From contig CBDCJB010000013.1 of the NCBI GenBank assembly GCA_965217605.1, forward strand, positions 1 to 64,000: DNA of 64,000 nucleotides. The letters run 5' to 3'. This document shows positions 9,262 to 17,752 of the stretch, piece by piece. Origin of the DNA: JAYYZW01 sp965217605. Its GTDB lineage: Bacteria; Pseudomonadota; Gammaproteobacteria; Ga0077536. How positions within the stretch are numbered: position 1 is the first letter of the stretch; each line of letters starts with the position of its first letter. The notes beneath the pieces are model-generated. The model saw only the letters and a program-made list of their open reading frames with translations. It made no database searches and was not told the DNA's origin. The translations under genes were made by a program, and so were the position numbers.

Positions 9262-9551
9262 CGGTCGCGACCGAGCGCCTTGGATAAAAAATCCTTCGCC
9301 ATTGTCAGCTGACCGATCTTGGCGTGCAGCTTCTCGGTCTCGCGTTCACCGTTCTCGCCTCCGGCCGTAGCACCGTTGCCGAAAACCTCCTCGGCGTGCG
9401 ATAACAGCTTCTTCTTCCAGTCCTGGATCTGATTCGGGTGAACGTCAAACTGCTCGGCGAGTTCAGCCACCGTGCGATCGCCTCGAACCGCCGCCAGCGC
9501 TACCTTCGCCTTGAAGCTCGCCGAATGATTGCGTCGTTTCCTCTTCGTCAT
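9258..9551 (-). CDS. IS3-family transposase OrfA
   Basis: A 97-residue protein starting at ATG 9551 (MTKRKRRNHSASFK) behind an AGGAG-like site. It has the HTH_Tnp_1 helix-turn-helix (residues about 8-55, with VHPNQIQDWKK) and a C-terminal coiled region typical of IS3 OrfA. It binds the terminal repeats and is translated ahead of OrfB, overlapping it by four bases. Confidence 0.9.
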   Translation of the reverse strand: MTKRKRRNHSASFKAKVALAAVRGDRTVAELAEQFDVHPNQIQDWKKKLLSHAEEVFGNGATAGGENGERETEKLHAKIGQLTMAKDFLSKALGRDR

Positions 9552-9634
9552 CTTCTGCTCCTTCTCTAATGAGAACTCTATTACAGAAGATTTCACTTAG
9601 CAGCGCCGACCACCTGTCCAATCGATGGGGTCCA

Positions 9635-9881
9635 CCTCTACCTGCCCATATATGGGTTTAACCGTGTTGCCTTCTAGACTTCTAAAACTATCGGCCTTCT
9701 CTCATAGGTCCAATAACGGGACTCAATCACTTCAGCTTTCGCTTACGGCCTGCATCATTTCCGTCTACGCTTAACCCTGGTCGTTACCGCACAAGGCCCA
9801 AGACTCGATACAGTGTGTGGTGGGTCACCACGTCACAGACGGCACTTCCAGCCGCTGGTAAACAAGCGCCTCGTGGCGCAC
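9635..9881 (-). other. Group II intron 5' structural region (domain I part)
   Basis: No coding capacity is supported. This is the first 247 bases of the intron, upstream of the inserted IS; the continuation is at 8162-8373. It begins GTGCGCC at 9881 and contains the two TAGAAG candidates for exon-binding site 1. Confidence 0.65.
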
Positions 9882-9898
9882 TAGAAGCGTCGACGTTA
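9882..9898. repeat. Possible fragment of the TAGAAGCGG palindrome
   Basis: The sequence begins TAGAAGCG and continues to GACGTT, resembling one end of the element seen whole at 14859, 37677 and 41860. The group II intron is inserted directly at this end. It is short, so this may be chance. Confidence 0.35.
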
Positions 9899-10978
9899 AG
9901 GTTTTCGATCGGGTCCGGCGGGCGGCGTCCAGATCCCCCGCTGTATCATCAACTCGATCTGCTTGTCGGTCACCTCTCGCGCATATTCCTCGTGGTCCAT
10001 CGGCGCCCGATCAGCGTAGAGGTTTTTAGGGTAGATGGGCTGCTCGTAGATCAACTGGATCATTTCGGTACGTAGGTCCTTCATCCAATTCGTCCATTTC
10101 GATCGCGTCCGATGATGGCGCAAGGCCTCGACGTTGATCGGGCCGCACACACTCGTCGACACGCCGCCGTATTCCTGGCGCCCCACCACCTGGCCGCGAT
10201 AGTCGACGATATAGGAATGACCGCCGAAGGTGTCGATCGGCGCCTCGGAATCCGCGTTGAGACAATAAGTGCCCATATTCGGCGCGATCACATACATGTT
10301 GTTATCCAAAGCACGTGCGCGTGTCTGGATCTCGTAGTAGTCATTTGACGCGGCCGGATGCGGGATCAATGCGCGATACACGATCTCCGCGCCGTTCATC
10401 GCGAGCCCCCGGGCATATTCGGGATAGGAGCCCTCATTGGCCATCATGATGCCCATGCGGCCGATGTCGGTATCGACCACGGGCCAGAACGCGTCGAGGC
10501 TGCGCCCGTAGCGTTCGATCCACCAATCGTAGATGTCGTGCGGGCAGACGGAGTGCTCGACGGGATACAGGGGCGCCACTTTGTAGTGGCGCAGGATCAC
10601 GTCGCCATCCGGATTGAGGATGAACCCGACGTTGAAAAAACGCGCCTCGATCTCGGGATGCCGCGCTTTGGCCTGGGCCATGATGTAGATGTCGTATTCG
10701 CGCGCAAGCGCGCCGAGCGCATCGGTTTCGGGGCCGGGAATATCGATGGCGCATTCGCGCGCGAAAGTGGCGTGATCCAAGTCCAGGACTTCATCATTGA
10801 ACGCCTGTAACGCGCCCTCGGGAAAAGCGATCAAGCGCACCGGTAAATCGAGCCCGGCAAGCCAGCACGCCGCCTTCACCATGTGTTTGTGATGCTCGAT
10901 ATTGCGCATGATGTCGGCGCGCGTGGAGATACCCCATACGGTCGGTATCAAGCCGACGGCGTTAAACGGTTCGATCAT
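9896..10978 (-). CDS. Nitrilase/amidase superfamily protein lacking the catalytic Cys
   Basis: A 360-residue carbon-nitrogen hydrolase fold. The glutamate (FPEG, Glu54) and lysine (HYKVAP, Lys133) of the catalytic triad are present. The nucleophile motif, normally of the form xxC-D-x-x-x-PE, reads MMANEGSYPE, so Ala180 occupies the cysteine position. The protein is otherwise full length, with a long C-terminal extension like aliphatic amidases. Start ATG 10978 follows a GGGGGAG site. It may be a non-hydrolytic or regulatory paralogue, or use a different nucleophile. The gene is followed by the group II intron. Confidence 0.75.
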   Translation of the reverse strand: MIEPFNAVGLIPTVWGISTRADIMRNIEHHKHMVKAACWLAGLDLPVRLIAFPEGALQAFNDEVLDLDHATFARECAIDIPGPETDALGALAREYDIYIMAQAKARHPEIEARFFNVGFILNPDGDVILRHYKVAPLYPVEHSVCPHDIYDWWIERYGRSLDAFWPVVDTDIGRMGIMMANEGSYPEYARGLAMNGAEIVYRALIPHPAASNDYYEIQTRARALDNNMYVIAPNMGTYCLNADSEAPIDTFGGHSYIVDYRGQVVGRQEYGGVSTSVCGPINVEALRHHRTRSKWTNWMKDLRTEMIQLIYEQPIYPKNLYADRAPMDHEEYAREVTDKQIELMIQRGIWTPPAGPDRKP

Positions 10979-10990
10979 GGTTGTTTCTCC

Positions 10991-11061
10991 CCCGGATTCC
11001 GCTGCGCTCCATCCAGGCTGCTGCGACCGGGTAGCCTGGATGGAGCGCAGCGGAATCCGGG
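10991..11061. repeat. REP-like palindrome, copy 2
   Basis: Arms CCCGGATTCCGCTGCGCTCC and its complement around a short spacer, between pntB and the nitrilase-like gene on the same strand. Same family as 3273, 22936 and 44508. It could attenuate read-through from pntAB. Confidence 0.85.
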
Positions 11062-11068
11062 ATCATTA

Positions 11069-12457
11069 TTAATGTAAAGCTCCCAGCACCGAATCCAGAC
11101 TCTGTTTCGCATCGCCGAACAGCATACGGGTGTTCGTGCGGAAAAAGAGCGGATTATCGATGCCGGCATAGCCGCTCGCCATACTGCGTTTGAGCACGAT
11201 TGTCGTGCCGGATTTCCAAACTTCGAGTACGGGCATGCCGGCGATCGGGCTGTCGGGTTCGTCTTGCGCGGATGGATTGACGATATCGTTCGCGCCGATC
11301 ACGAGCACGACATCGGTATCCGGGAAGTCCGCATTGACCTCATCCATCTCCAGCACGATGTCGTACGGCACGTGTGCTTCGGCGAGCAAGACGTTCATGT
11401 GGCCGGGCATGCGCCCTGCGACGGGGTGAATGGCGAAGCGAACCTGCTTGCCCTGCTCGCGCAAGCATTTGGTCACCTCGTACACCGTGTTCTGCGCGCG
11501 GGCGACGGCCATGCCGTAGCCGGGCACGATGACGATTCGTTTAGCTTCGCGCAGGAGGATTGCGGTTTCGTCGGCGTCGACCGCCTCCACTTCACCGTCG
11601 AATGTCGTGGCGCCGGCACTCTCGGAGGTGCCGAACCCACCCGCGATCACCGCGAGAAAATGCCGATTCATGGCGCGGCACATGATGTAACTCAAGATCG
11701 CACCGCTCGAACCGACCAAGGCGCCCGTCACGATCAAAAGATCGTTCGACAACATAAAACCGGTTGCCGCCGCGGCCCAGCCCGAGTAGCTGTTCAACAT
11801 GGAAATGACCACGGGCATATCCGCCCCACCGATCGCCATCACCATATGCACGCCAAACGTAAACGCGATCAGGGTCATGATGGTCAATACGAGTATACCG
11901 CTGCCCATCGACACACCGCCGACGAACTCCGTACCCAACCATATGCAAATGAGTCCCAGCGCTAGGTTTAGCCAGTGCCGCGCCGGTAACAGCAACGGTT
12001 TCCCGTCGATCAAGCCGCGCAACTTTCCGAAGGCGATCACCGACCCGGTAAACGTTACCGCGCCGATGAGTACACCGAGATAGATCTCGACTTCGTGGAT
12101 GGCGAGTTCGGCGCCCTCGAAGTGATCGCTGCCGCCAATATAGGTTGCGAAACCGATCAAGACGGCGGCGAGGCCGACAAAGCTGTGCAAAATCGCAACC
12201 AGCTCCGGCATCTCGGTCATCTGAACGCGTTGCGCTGCTATGACCCCGAGCGTGCCACCGATCAGCATTACGATGACGAGAACGACGTAATCGGTCACCT
12301 GCCCACTGAGAATCGTCGCGGCGATTGCAATAAACATGCCGGCGATGCCATAGACGTTTCCGCGCCGTGCGGAATCAGGATGGCTCAAGCCGCCCAGGCT
12401 CAAGATGAAAAGCACAGCCGCGATGATATAACTGGCTGTAACGATCCCGGCCGCCAC
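11069..12457 (-). CDS. pntB: NAD(P) transhydrogenase subunit beta
   Basis: A 462-residue protein, the same length as E. coli PntB. I chose GTG 12457 because it follows an AAAGGA site just after the pntA stop. Residues about 1-260 contain multiple membrane helices (domain II part), and residues about 285-462 form the NADP(H)-binding domain III with the VPGYGMAVA loop and an AHVPYD segment. With PntA it couples proton entry to hydride transfer from NADH to NADP+ at the inner membrane. It is cotranscribed with pntA, with a 10-base gap. Confidence 0.95.
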   Translation of the reverse strand: MAAGIVTASYIIAAVLFILSLGGLSHPDSARRGNVYGIAGMFIAIAATILSGQVTDYVVLVIVMLIGGTLGVIAAQRVQMTEMPELVAILHSFVGLAAVLIGFATYIGGSDHFEGAELAIHEVEIYLGVLIGAVTFTGSVIAFGKLRGLIDGKPLLLPARHWLNLALGLICIWLGTEFVGGVSMGSGILVLTIMTLIAFTFGVHMVMAIGGADMPVVISMLNSYSGWAAAATGFMLSNDLLIVTGALVGSSGAILSYIMCRAMNRHFLAVIAGGFGTSESAGATTFDGEVEAVDADETAILLREAKRIVIVPGYGMAVARAQNTVYEVTKCLREQGKQVRFAIHPVAGRMPGHMNVLLAEAHVPYDIVLEMDEVNADFPDTDVVLVIGANDIVNPSAQDEPDSPIAGMPVLEVWKSGTTIVLKRSMASGYAGIDNPLFFRTNTRMLFGDAKQSLDSVLGALH

Positions 12458-12467
12458 GCTGCGTCCT

Positions 12468-14024
12468 TTATTTACGGAACATGCGCAGCATGCGCTGCGT
12501 GACCAGGAAGCCGCCCGCCACATTGATCGTCGAAATCAAAATCGCAACCGCTGCGAGCACGGTGATCAAGAACGACGACGTCGAGACTTGAAGCAACGCA
12601 CCGATGACGATGATGCCGCTGATGGCGTTGGTTACACTCATCAACGGCGTATGCAGCGCGGGCGTCACATTCCAGATCACCTGATAACCGACGAAACAGG
12701 CCAACACGAATACCGTGAAATGAGACATGAATTCAGCCGGCGCAACCGAGCCCAATCCCCACAGAGCGAGAACCCCTGCGACGAGCAGTGCGACTGAAGT
12801 CCATGGATTTCGTTTGCGTTCCTGCACCATCGCCTCCGATGACGCAGTGGGTTCGGGCGCCTTGGGCGGCGCTATCGACAGCTTGGGCGAGGGCGGCGGC
12901 CAGGTGACCTCACCTTCCTTGACTACGGTTACACCGCGAATCGCTTCATCTTCCATGTCCACGACGATCGCGCCGTCTTTTTCCGGCGTGAGATCGGCTA
13001 GTAAATGATACAGATTCGTGGCGTAAAGCTGACTCGATTGGGTCGCCAGCCGGCTCGGTAAATCCGTGTAGCCAACGATGGTGACGCCGTGCCGCTCGAT
13101 CACCTCGCCGGGTTCAGTGAGTTCGCAATTGCCGCCTTGCTCAGCGGCGAGATCGACGATCACGCTGCCGTCGTTCATCGACTCGACCATTGCAGTGGTG
13201 ATAAGGGTGGGTGCGGGTTTACCCGGAATCAACGCGGTGGTGACGATGATGTCGACCTCCCGCGCCTGCTCCGCGAAGAGCGCCATCTCGGCCTCGATGA
13301 ATTCGGCGCTCATGGTCTTGGCGTAACCGCCCTCGCCCGCGCCGTCTTCCTCGAAATCGAGTTCGAGAAACGCGGCATTCATGCTTTCGACCTGTTCTTT
13401 AACCTCCAGACGGGTATCGAACGCGCGTACGATCGCTCCCATGCTCTTGGCCGCCCCGATAGCGGCGAGCCCCGCTACACCGGCGCCAATGACCAGGACC
13501 TTCGCCGGCGGAACCTTACCCGCAGCGGTGATCTGTCCGGTGAAGAAGCGGCCGAAATGATTCGCCGCCTCGATGATCGCGCGATAGCCGCCGATGTTGC
13601 CCATGGAACTCATCGCGTCCATCTTTTGCGCACGGGAAATGCGCGGCACGCTGTCCATCGCCATGGCGGTCGCCTTCGTCGCGGCGAGGCGCTCGATGAG
13701 TTCACGATTCTGGCCGGGCCAGATAAAGGCGATGAGCGCCTGTCCTTCACGCAGGAGCTCGGCCTCGTCGAATCCTAAGGTGGGGTGGTGTTCCGGCGAA
13801 CGGACCTTGAGGATGATGTCCGCATCCTGCCAAAGCCGCTTTGCATCGGACTCGAGGCTTGCACCGGCTTTCGCGTATGCGGTGTCGGAAAAACTCGCCG
13901 CCGTACCTGCGCCGGTCTCGACCACCACTGCATAGCCGAGTTCGAGAAGCCGTTCCACGACATCCGGCGTCGTCGCGACCCGGCGTTCGCCCGCGTGTAC
14001 CTCCCGCGGTACGGCGATTTTCAT
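12468..14024 (-). CDS. pntA: NAD(P) transhydrogenase subunit alpha
   Basis: A 518-residue protein of the fused PntA type. The NAD(H)-binding domain I comes first (opening MKIAVPREVHAGERRVA; Rossmann loop VIGAGVAGLAA; substrate loop with RISRAQKMDAMSSMGNIGGY-like sequence). A linker near residue 385 leads to four C-terminal membrane helices (residues about 405-510). It supplies the NADH site of the proton-translocating transhydrogenase. It is the first gene of the pntAB operon. Confidence 0.95.
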   Translation of the reverse strand: MKIAVPREVHAGERRVATTPDVVERLLELGYAVVVETGAGTAASFSDTAYAKAGASLESDAKRLWQDADIILKVRSPEHHPTLGFDEAELLREGQALIAFIWPGQNRELIERLAATKATAMAMDSVPRISRAQKMDAMSSMGNIGGYRAIIEAANHFGRFFTGQITAAGKVPPAKVLVIGAGVAGLAAIGAAKSMGAIVRAFDTRLEVKEQVESMNAAFLELDFEEDGAGEGGYAKTMSAEFIEAEMALFAEQAREVDIIVTTALIPGKPAPTLITTAMVESMNDGSVIVDLAAEQGGNCELTEPGEVIERHGVTIVGYTDLPSRLATQSSQLYATNLYHLLADLTPEKDGAIVVDMEDEAIRGVTVVKEGEVTWPPPSPKLSIAPPKAPEPTASSEAMVQERKRNPWTSVALLVAGVLALWGLGSVAPAEFMSHFTVFVLACFVGYQVIWNVTPALHTPLMSVTNAISGIIVIGALLQVSTSSFLITVLAAVAILISTINVAGGFLVTQRMLRMFRK

Positions 14025-14210
14025 CCGTTCGCCCCTGTTTGCGTAAAAAGGAAAAATTTTGTAATTAGGCTATCGATCAAGTATATATTGCGGTGCAACA
14101 TCTAACAACGACGGCCCCTCGGCGCGCGGCTTCATCTCGCAGTGCGTTCGCGTGACGGAATCGGCGGTTGTATATTCTCACCGATTACGACTCTGTAAAG
14201 GTAGCGCAAA

Positions 14211-14861
14211 GTGACAGTGAATCCGGACCGACACACATTTTCGACCGAGGACGAACTTCGCGAATACATCGGTCGCCCCATGGACTTGGCGAAGGCTAAG
14301 GCCATCGATCATCTCGACGTACATTGCCGAACGTATATCGAACGCTCACCGTTCATTTGTGTCGGTACCGCCGCCGCGGACGGGCAAGCCGACGTGTCAC
14401 CACGCGGCGACGCACCGGGATTCGTACAGGTTTTGGACGAAAAAACGATTTTCATTCCCGAACGTCCGGGCAACAAACGCCTGGATACGCTCAGTAACAT
14501 CATCGAGAATCCTAATGTTGCTATCTTTTTCATGGTGCCCGGTTTCGAAGTCACGCTCCGTGTCAACGGTAAAGCGACCATCGTGCGTGACGACGAACTA
14601 CTCGAAAAAGCGACCGTGAAGGGCAAGACCCCGAAGCTCGGGATCCGCGTTGCCGTTGGCGAGACGTACCTACACTGCGCCAAAGCCATCAAGCGATCGA
14701 AAATATGGGATGAAGCGAGCAGGCAGGACCGAAAAGAGATGCCGTCCCTGGGACGAATGGTTCTCGAACAAGTCGCGCCACCCGAGGAACCGCCGACCGA
14801 AGAGGTCGTGCAAGCCACGGATGAATATATCGAAGATAACTACAAGAACGAGCTGTACTAG
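14211..14861 (+). CDS. PPOX-type FMN-dependent flavoprotein (MSMEG_1061-like)
   Basis: A 216-residue split-barrel flavoprotein of the pyridoxamine-phosphate-oxidase-like superfamily. The family block FICVGTAAADGQADVSPRGD sits at about residues 50-70, followed by IFIPERPGNKRLDTL and a C-terminal AIKRSKIWDE. These proteins bind FMN or F420 and reduce small molecules; the substrate is unknown. The start is GTG 14211 (a second in-frame GTG lies at 14217). Its TAG stop is the first triplet of a dispersed palindromic element. A second PPOX protein is at 27866. Confidence 0.82.
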   Translation: MTVNPDRHTFSTEDELREYIGRPMDLAKAKAIDHLDVHCRTYIERSPFICVGTAAADGQADVSPRGDAPGFVQVLDEKTIFIPERPGNKRLDTLSNIIENPNVAIFFMVPGFEVTLRVNGKATIVRDDELLEKATVKGKTPKLGIRVAVGETYLHCAKAIKRSKIWDEASRQDRKEMPSLGRMVLEQVAPPEEPPTEEVVQATDEYIEDNYKNELY

Positions 14862-14999
14862 AAATGATCGTAATTCGTTCAGGCAGGACGCACGGTCTTT
14901 GAGGAGCGCAGTTTAAAGGCCACTCTGCGGCTCCCCCCGGCACCGGACAAGGCCGCGCAACGCGGCATCAACGTTCCACACGACATTCGACCGCTTCTA
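14859..14999. repeat. TAGAAGCGG palindromic element, divergent copy
   Basis: 141 bp with terminal TAG...CTA and an internal GAGGAGCGCAGTTTA block shared with the copies at 37677 and 41860. Both ends serve as stop codons: TAG 14859-14861 for the plus-strand PPOX gene and CTA 14997-14999 for the minus-strand cupin gene. It may also terminate transcription from both sides. Confidence 0.7.
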
Positions 15000-15494
15000 G
15001 TTTCTCGCGCGAATGATATCGGGTGTCGAATAGCCCGCTGCGGCGCAACCATCCTCGTACATCTCCAAGATGCCACCTGCGTCGAGTATGCTCTCGACGT
15101 TGCCGTTGTCGTCGAGGTTCAGGTTGGCGCCGCGGATCGCAAACCAGACATCAGTAACCTCGTCAACGCCTTCTACAGCGGTGGTCAGCGTATGGATCGA
15201 ACCCGCGGGTTCGAATAAATACGAATGCGCGCGGTTGATGGTGTTGGGATATTCGAGGTATTTCCATGCGCCGGAGAACGTGACCGCATAGACTTCTCCC
15301 GTATGCCGATGCCGCTGGATGGTGACGCCGGGTTCGAATTTCGTGCGTACAACCCATAACCCGAATTCCACATCGACCTGTAGCAATTGGAATACGACGC
15401 CATCCGTAAACGGGACGAACGGCAGGTCGTCTGGACCGCGATGCAATGTCTCCGGTATACCTTCGATAGGCACTGGCAATGGAACTGATGCCAT
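14997..15494 (-). CDS. Cupin protein, 2,4'-dihydroxyacetophenone dioxygenase-like
   Basis: A 165-residue single-domain cupin. The first cupin motif carries HRHTGEVYAVTFSG at about residues 60-75, with His-x-His and Glu as metal ligands; the second motif is near EPAGSIHTL. The overall pattern resembles the DAD family, which cleaves a C-C bond next to a ketone using Fe(II), but the true substrate is open. ATG 15494 follows a GGAGGG site. The stop codon is contributed by the neighbouring palindromic element. Confidence 0.78.
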   Translation of the reverse strand: MASVPLPVPIEGIPETLHRGPDDLPFVPFTDGVVFQLLQVDVEFGLWVVRTKFEPGVTIQRHRHTGEVYAVTFSGAWKYLEYPNTINRAHSYLFEPAGSIHTLTTAVEGVDEVTDVWFAIRGANLNLDDNGNVESILDAGGILEMYEDGCAAAGYSTPDIIRARN

Positions 15495-15540
15495 GATGAC
15501 CCTCCTGTTTCGTTGATAATGTAACGCTATATAATCGCTT

Positions 15541-16461
15541 TCAGTCGCGTGCGACCACGTTACCGAAATAGTAAACCCGACCGTTATAGGCCGCGATCGA
15601 TTCCGGATGAATTTCGAGCGTCGGTTCGGTCATGCGTACAACGTCTTTCCGTTTTGCGGCCCACCATTCAGCCGTACCCAACGTCGTCATCACACTGCTG
15701 GCCCCTTTTACACGGTAATGTGCCGGGATCACAATTTTCGGCCGGTAACGGTCGATCAAGGCGTCGATTTCAGCTTCGCTCAGCAGGTGCAAGGATTCAT
15801 CGACCGGCAATATCAAGATATCGATGCCCTCCAAAGCTTGCTCCACAAACGGCGCAGGCTGCGCGCGATTATCGCCCCAGTGTGCAATGTTGATACCACC
15901 GGTTTCGATCAACTGGATGAAATTATCCATGTGAAGTCGATTCGACGGCGGACAGAAATCCTGATCGAACTCCGCCGCCGCGAGTTCCCATCGATACCAG
16001 CCTGGGGACTTACAAACATGCTTATCCGCGAGACCATGCAGCCGGACGTCACCGAGCACGTATTTTCCCGCGAGGCGCTCAAACACCATGACTGCGTGGG
16101 GCCGGTATACCGCGTCGTGATCGAAGTGGGCGTGCGTCGACAATACAGCATCGACCTTGATCTCGGGGAAAGGATTCGGAAACCACAGCCCCCATGCCCC
16201 CGACGGATCGTTACGCCAGGGATCGACCAGGATCTCGAGTCCTTGCGGCGACGTAATCTTAAAGGCCATGTGGCCGTAGTACGTCAGTTTGACCTTGCCC
16301 GGTGTAGTGCTGTCGCCATCGCCCTCTTGCGCATCAATAATGCGGTTGTTGTTCTCAATGAACTGCCATGAGCGCGAATCGGCCAGCACAGGACTCGCGA
16401 TACCGGCAAATAGTACGAGAAATGCGATACAGCGAAAGGCGAATGGCACGTATGCTCTCAA
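15541..16461 (-). CDS. MBL-fold metallohydrolase, exported
   Basis: A 306-residue protein with an N-terminal signal peptide (hydrophobic to about residue 27, ending VLA-D). The metallo-beta-lactamase fold carries the di-zinc motif THAHFDHD at about 109-116, an LVDPWRND strand before it, and later HWGDN and IPAHYR histidines. It is closest in layout to the UlaG/UPF0173 type MBL proteins. It is likely periplasmic and its substrate is unknown. Its start overlaps the stop of the upstream membrane protein by four bases, so the two are translationally coupled. Confidence 0.85.
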   Translation of the reverse strand: MRAYVPFAFRCIAFLVLFAGIASPVLADSRSWQFIENNNRIIDAQEGDGDSTTPGKVKLTYYGHMAFKITSPQGLEILVDPWRNDPSGAWGLWFPNPFPEIKVDAVLSTHAHFDHDAVYRPHAVMVFERLAGKYVLGDVRLHGLADKHVCKSPGWYRWELAAAEFDQDFCPPSNRLHMDNFIQLIETGGINIAHWGDNRAQPAPFVEQALEGIDILILPVDESLHLLSEAEIDALIDRYRPKIVIPAHYRVKGASSVMTTLGTAEWWAAKRKDVVRMTEPTLEIHPESIAAYNGRVYYFGNVVARD

Positions 16462-17009
16462 TCGAAATAGCGCCAGGCGCGGCCGCGAAAATCGTAATAC
16501 GGACGTCCAAACGGCGGGACGTCGGTATAGGCAAGTGAAATACGATCATCGCCATTGAGGTAGATGAAGCGGTTGAAGCTCAAGGTGAACTTTGCGCGTG
16601 GTACAGCTTGGACATATCCGGGCACGAGCTCACCGAGTTCCGCCGGATAACGGCCGGTTACCGTACGGTACGACTCGATCGCCCGTACCAACTGCTCGGC
16701 GCGTTCGCGCGCCACCTCATTATTGAAATTGATCGTGAGCATAATGGCCACGGAGGCGACGGCCAGGACTGCGGCCAAGCGCAGCGTCGGCCAGACATTG
16801 CGTCCGACGCGTGCATACAAATAGGCCTTGGGAAGCAACCAGGCGCCGACACCGATCAGGATCACGGCGGCTACCAAACCTTGACCCATGACAAAGGCGT
16901 CGAGGATGAACAGCGTAAATGCGAAATACAGCGCGGGCCAGCGCATCAGCCGGTACCGCAATGCAGGTACTGCGATGGCATTGGCCGCTTTGATGTTCGA
17001 CATGGTCAA
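16458..17009 (-). CDS. Hypothetical membrane protein with pseudopilin-like tail
   Basis: A 183-residue protein with three predicted membrane helices (about residues 25-45, 45-62 and 77-95). A soluble tail follows, with RAIESYRTVTGRYPAELGEL, a pattern also seen in type II secretion pseudopilins and many small exported proteins. I do not recognise the family. It overlaps the downstream MBL hydrolase gene by four bases, suggesting a joint function at the membrane. Start ATG 17009; a second ATG two codons later is possible. Confidence 0.65.
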   Translation of the reverse strand: MTMSNIKAANAIAVPALRYRLMRWPALYFAFTLFILDAFVMGQGLVAAVILIGVGAWLLPKAYLYARVGRNVWPTLRLAAVLAVASVAIMLTINFNNEVARERAEQLVRAIESYRTVTGRYPAELGELVPGYVQAVPRAKFTLSFNRFIYLNGDDRISLAYTDVPPFGRPYYDFRGRAWRYFD

Positions 17010-17129
17010 GACTTAGTCAACCCTGGAAAAACCGTCGCATTGTACCGGTTATCGCAGTGACGACCAGAAATTCACACCGATGAAACGAAAAATATTGTGA
17101 TGAACGCGACGCGATCCCTAACGACCGGT

Positions 17130-17603
17130 TTAGGACGCGTTGGCATTGACTTCAGACCATAATCGCCGGCGCATGCGCACTGCCGCTTCGACACCGCGAT
17201 AATAGCCCCGCACGGTTTCGCATTCCTCGAAACCGAGGCGGCGATAAAAACGACGCCCGCCATCATTGCGTGCGCGCACTTCTAGATGAATCGTGCCGAT
17301 ACCCGCCACGAGCGCGGTCTTTTCCAGCCAAGCGATCAGTGCGCTGCCAACCCCTGCACGCCGGTATTTAGGCATTACAGCGAACAAGAGCAAATGCGCT
17401 TCGTCTTCTAGATATTGCATGAGAGCGAAGCCGATAATACGGCCGCTATCGAGCGCTACGATCACGTTGGTACCGTGATCCCGAATATGGCGCAAAACTC
17501 GGCGCCCGGTCCAACTCCACCCGAGTCCCGACTCGATTAGATCGCGGCTCATAATCGCGATGTTGCGCGCGTCTTTGCGGCGTGCCAATCGGATCGTGAT
17601 CAT
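17130..17603 (-). CDS. GNAT-family N-acetyltransferase
   Basis: A 157-residue acetyltransferase. The acetyl-CoA loop VMPKYRRAGVGSALI is at about residues 76-90, and the motif B segment has FYRRLGFEECE. It resembles RimI-type enzymes in length and order. ATG 17603 lies about ten bases after a GGAGGA site; an ATG six codons upstream (17621) is a less likely start. The substrate is unknown. It stands alone between the membrane/MBL pair and the DUF1538 gene. Confidence 0.82.
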   Translation of the reverse strand: MITIRLARRKDARNIAIMSRDLIESGLGWSWTGRRVLRHIRDHGTNVIVALDSGRIIGFALMQYLEDEAHLLLFAVMPKYRRAGVGSALIAWLEKTALVAGIGTIHLEVRARNDGGRRFYRRLGFEECETVRGYYRGVEAAVRMRRRLWSEVNANAS

Positions 17604-17752
17604 GGTGGCGGAGTCCTCCATCCGCGCGCGGCTTGTAGCTTACTCATGATACAGATCTTCGATACGGCCCGCAGAGTGCAGGAATCTCGGACCTCAAGCG
17701 CTCTAAACCTAAATATTGTTCTCGTTGCGACCGCTAACTCACTATGGCATAA

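Larger units (their letters stand above)
8374..9634 (-). mobile_element. IS3-family insertion sequence
   Basis: A 1,261-bp element with imperfect terminal inverted repeats: both ends read TGGACCCC inward, followed by a shared TTGGACA, and later TAAGTGAAATCT next to each ORF end. It carries overlapping orfA and orfB on the minus strand. It is inserted in the 5' structural region of the group II intron. I found no clear short target duplication at the two junctions. Confidence 0.85.
6724..9881 (-). mobile_element. Group II intron, interrupted by an IS3-family element
   Basis: Read on the minus strand, the 5' end at 9881 begins GTGCGCC, the standard group II start. The 3' part holds a domain V hairpin (6760-6792) and a domain VI stem ending in CTAC at 6724. 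The reverse transcriptase ORF lies just before domain V. Without the IS (8374-9634) the intron is 1,897 bases, a normal size. The 5' exon ends in CTTCTA, and the intron carries two TAGAAG copies (plus-strand 9671-9676 and 9679-9684) that could pair with it as EBS1, which supports the boundary. The IS splits the 5' structural region, so autonomous splicing is doubtful. Confidence 0.85.

Noticed and set aside
8370..9640. Target site duplication of the IS3 element
   Set aside because: The bases on the two sides (left AAG, right CCT) do not match at 3 to 5 bases, so no duplication is claimed.
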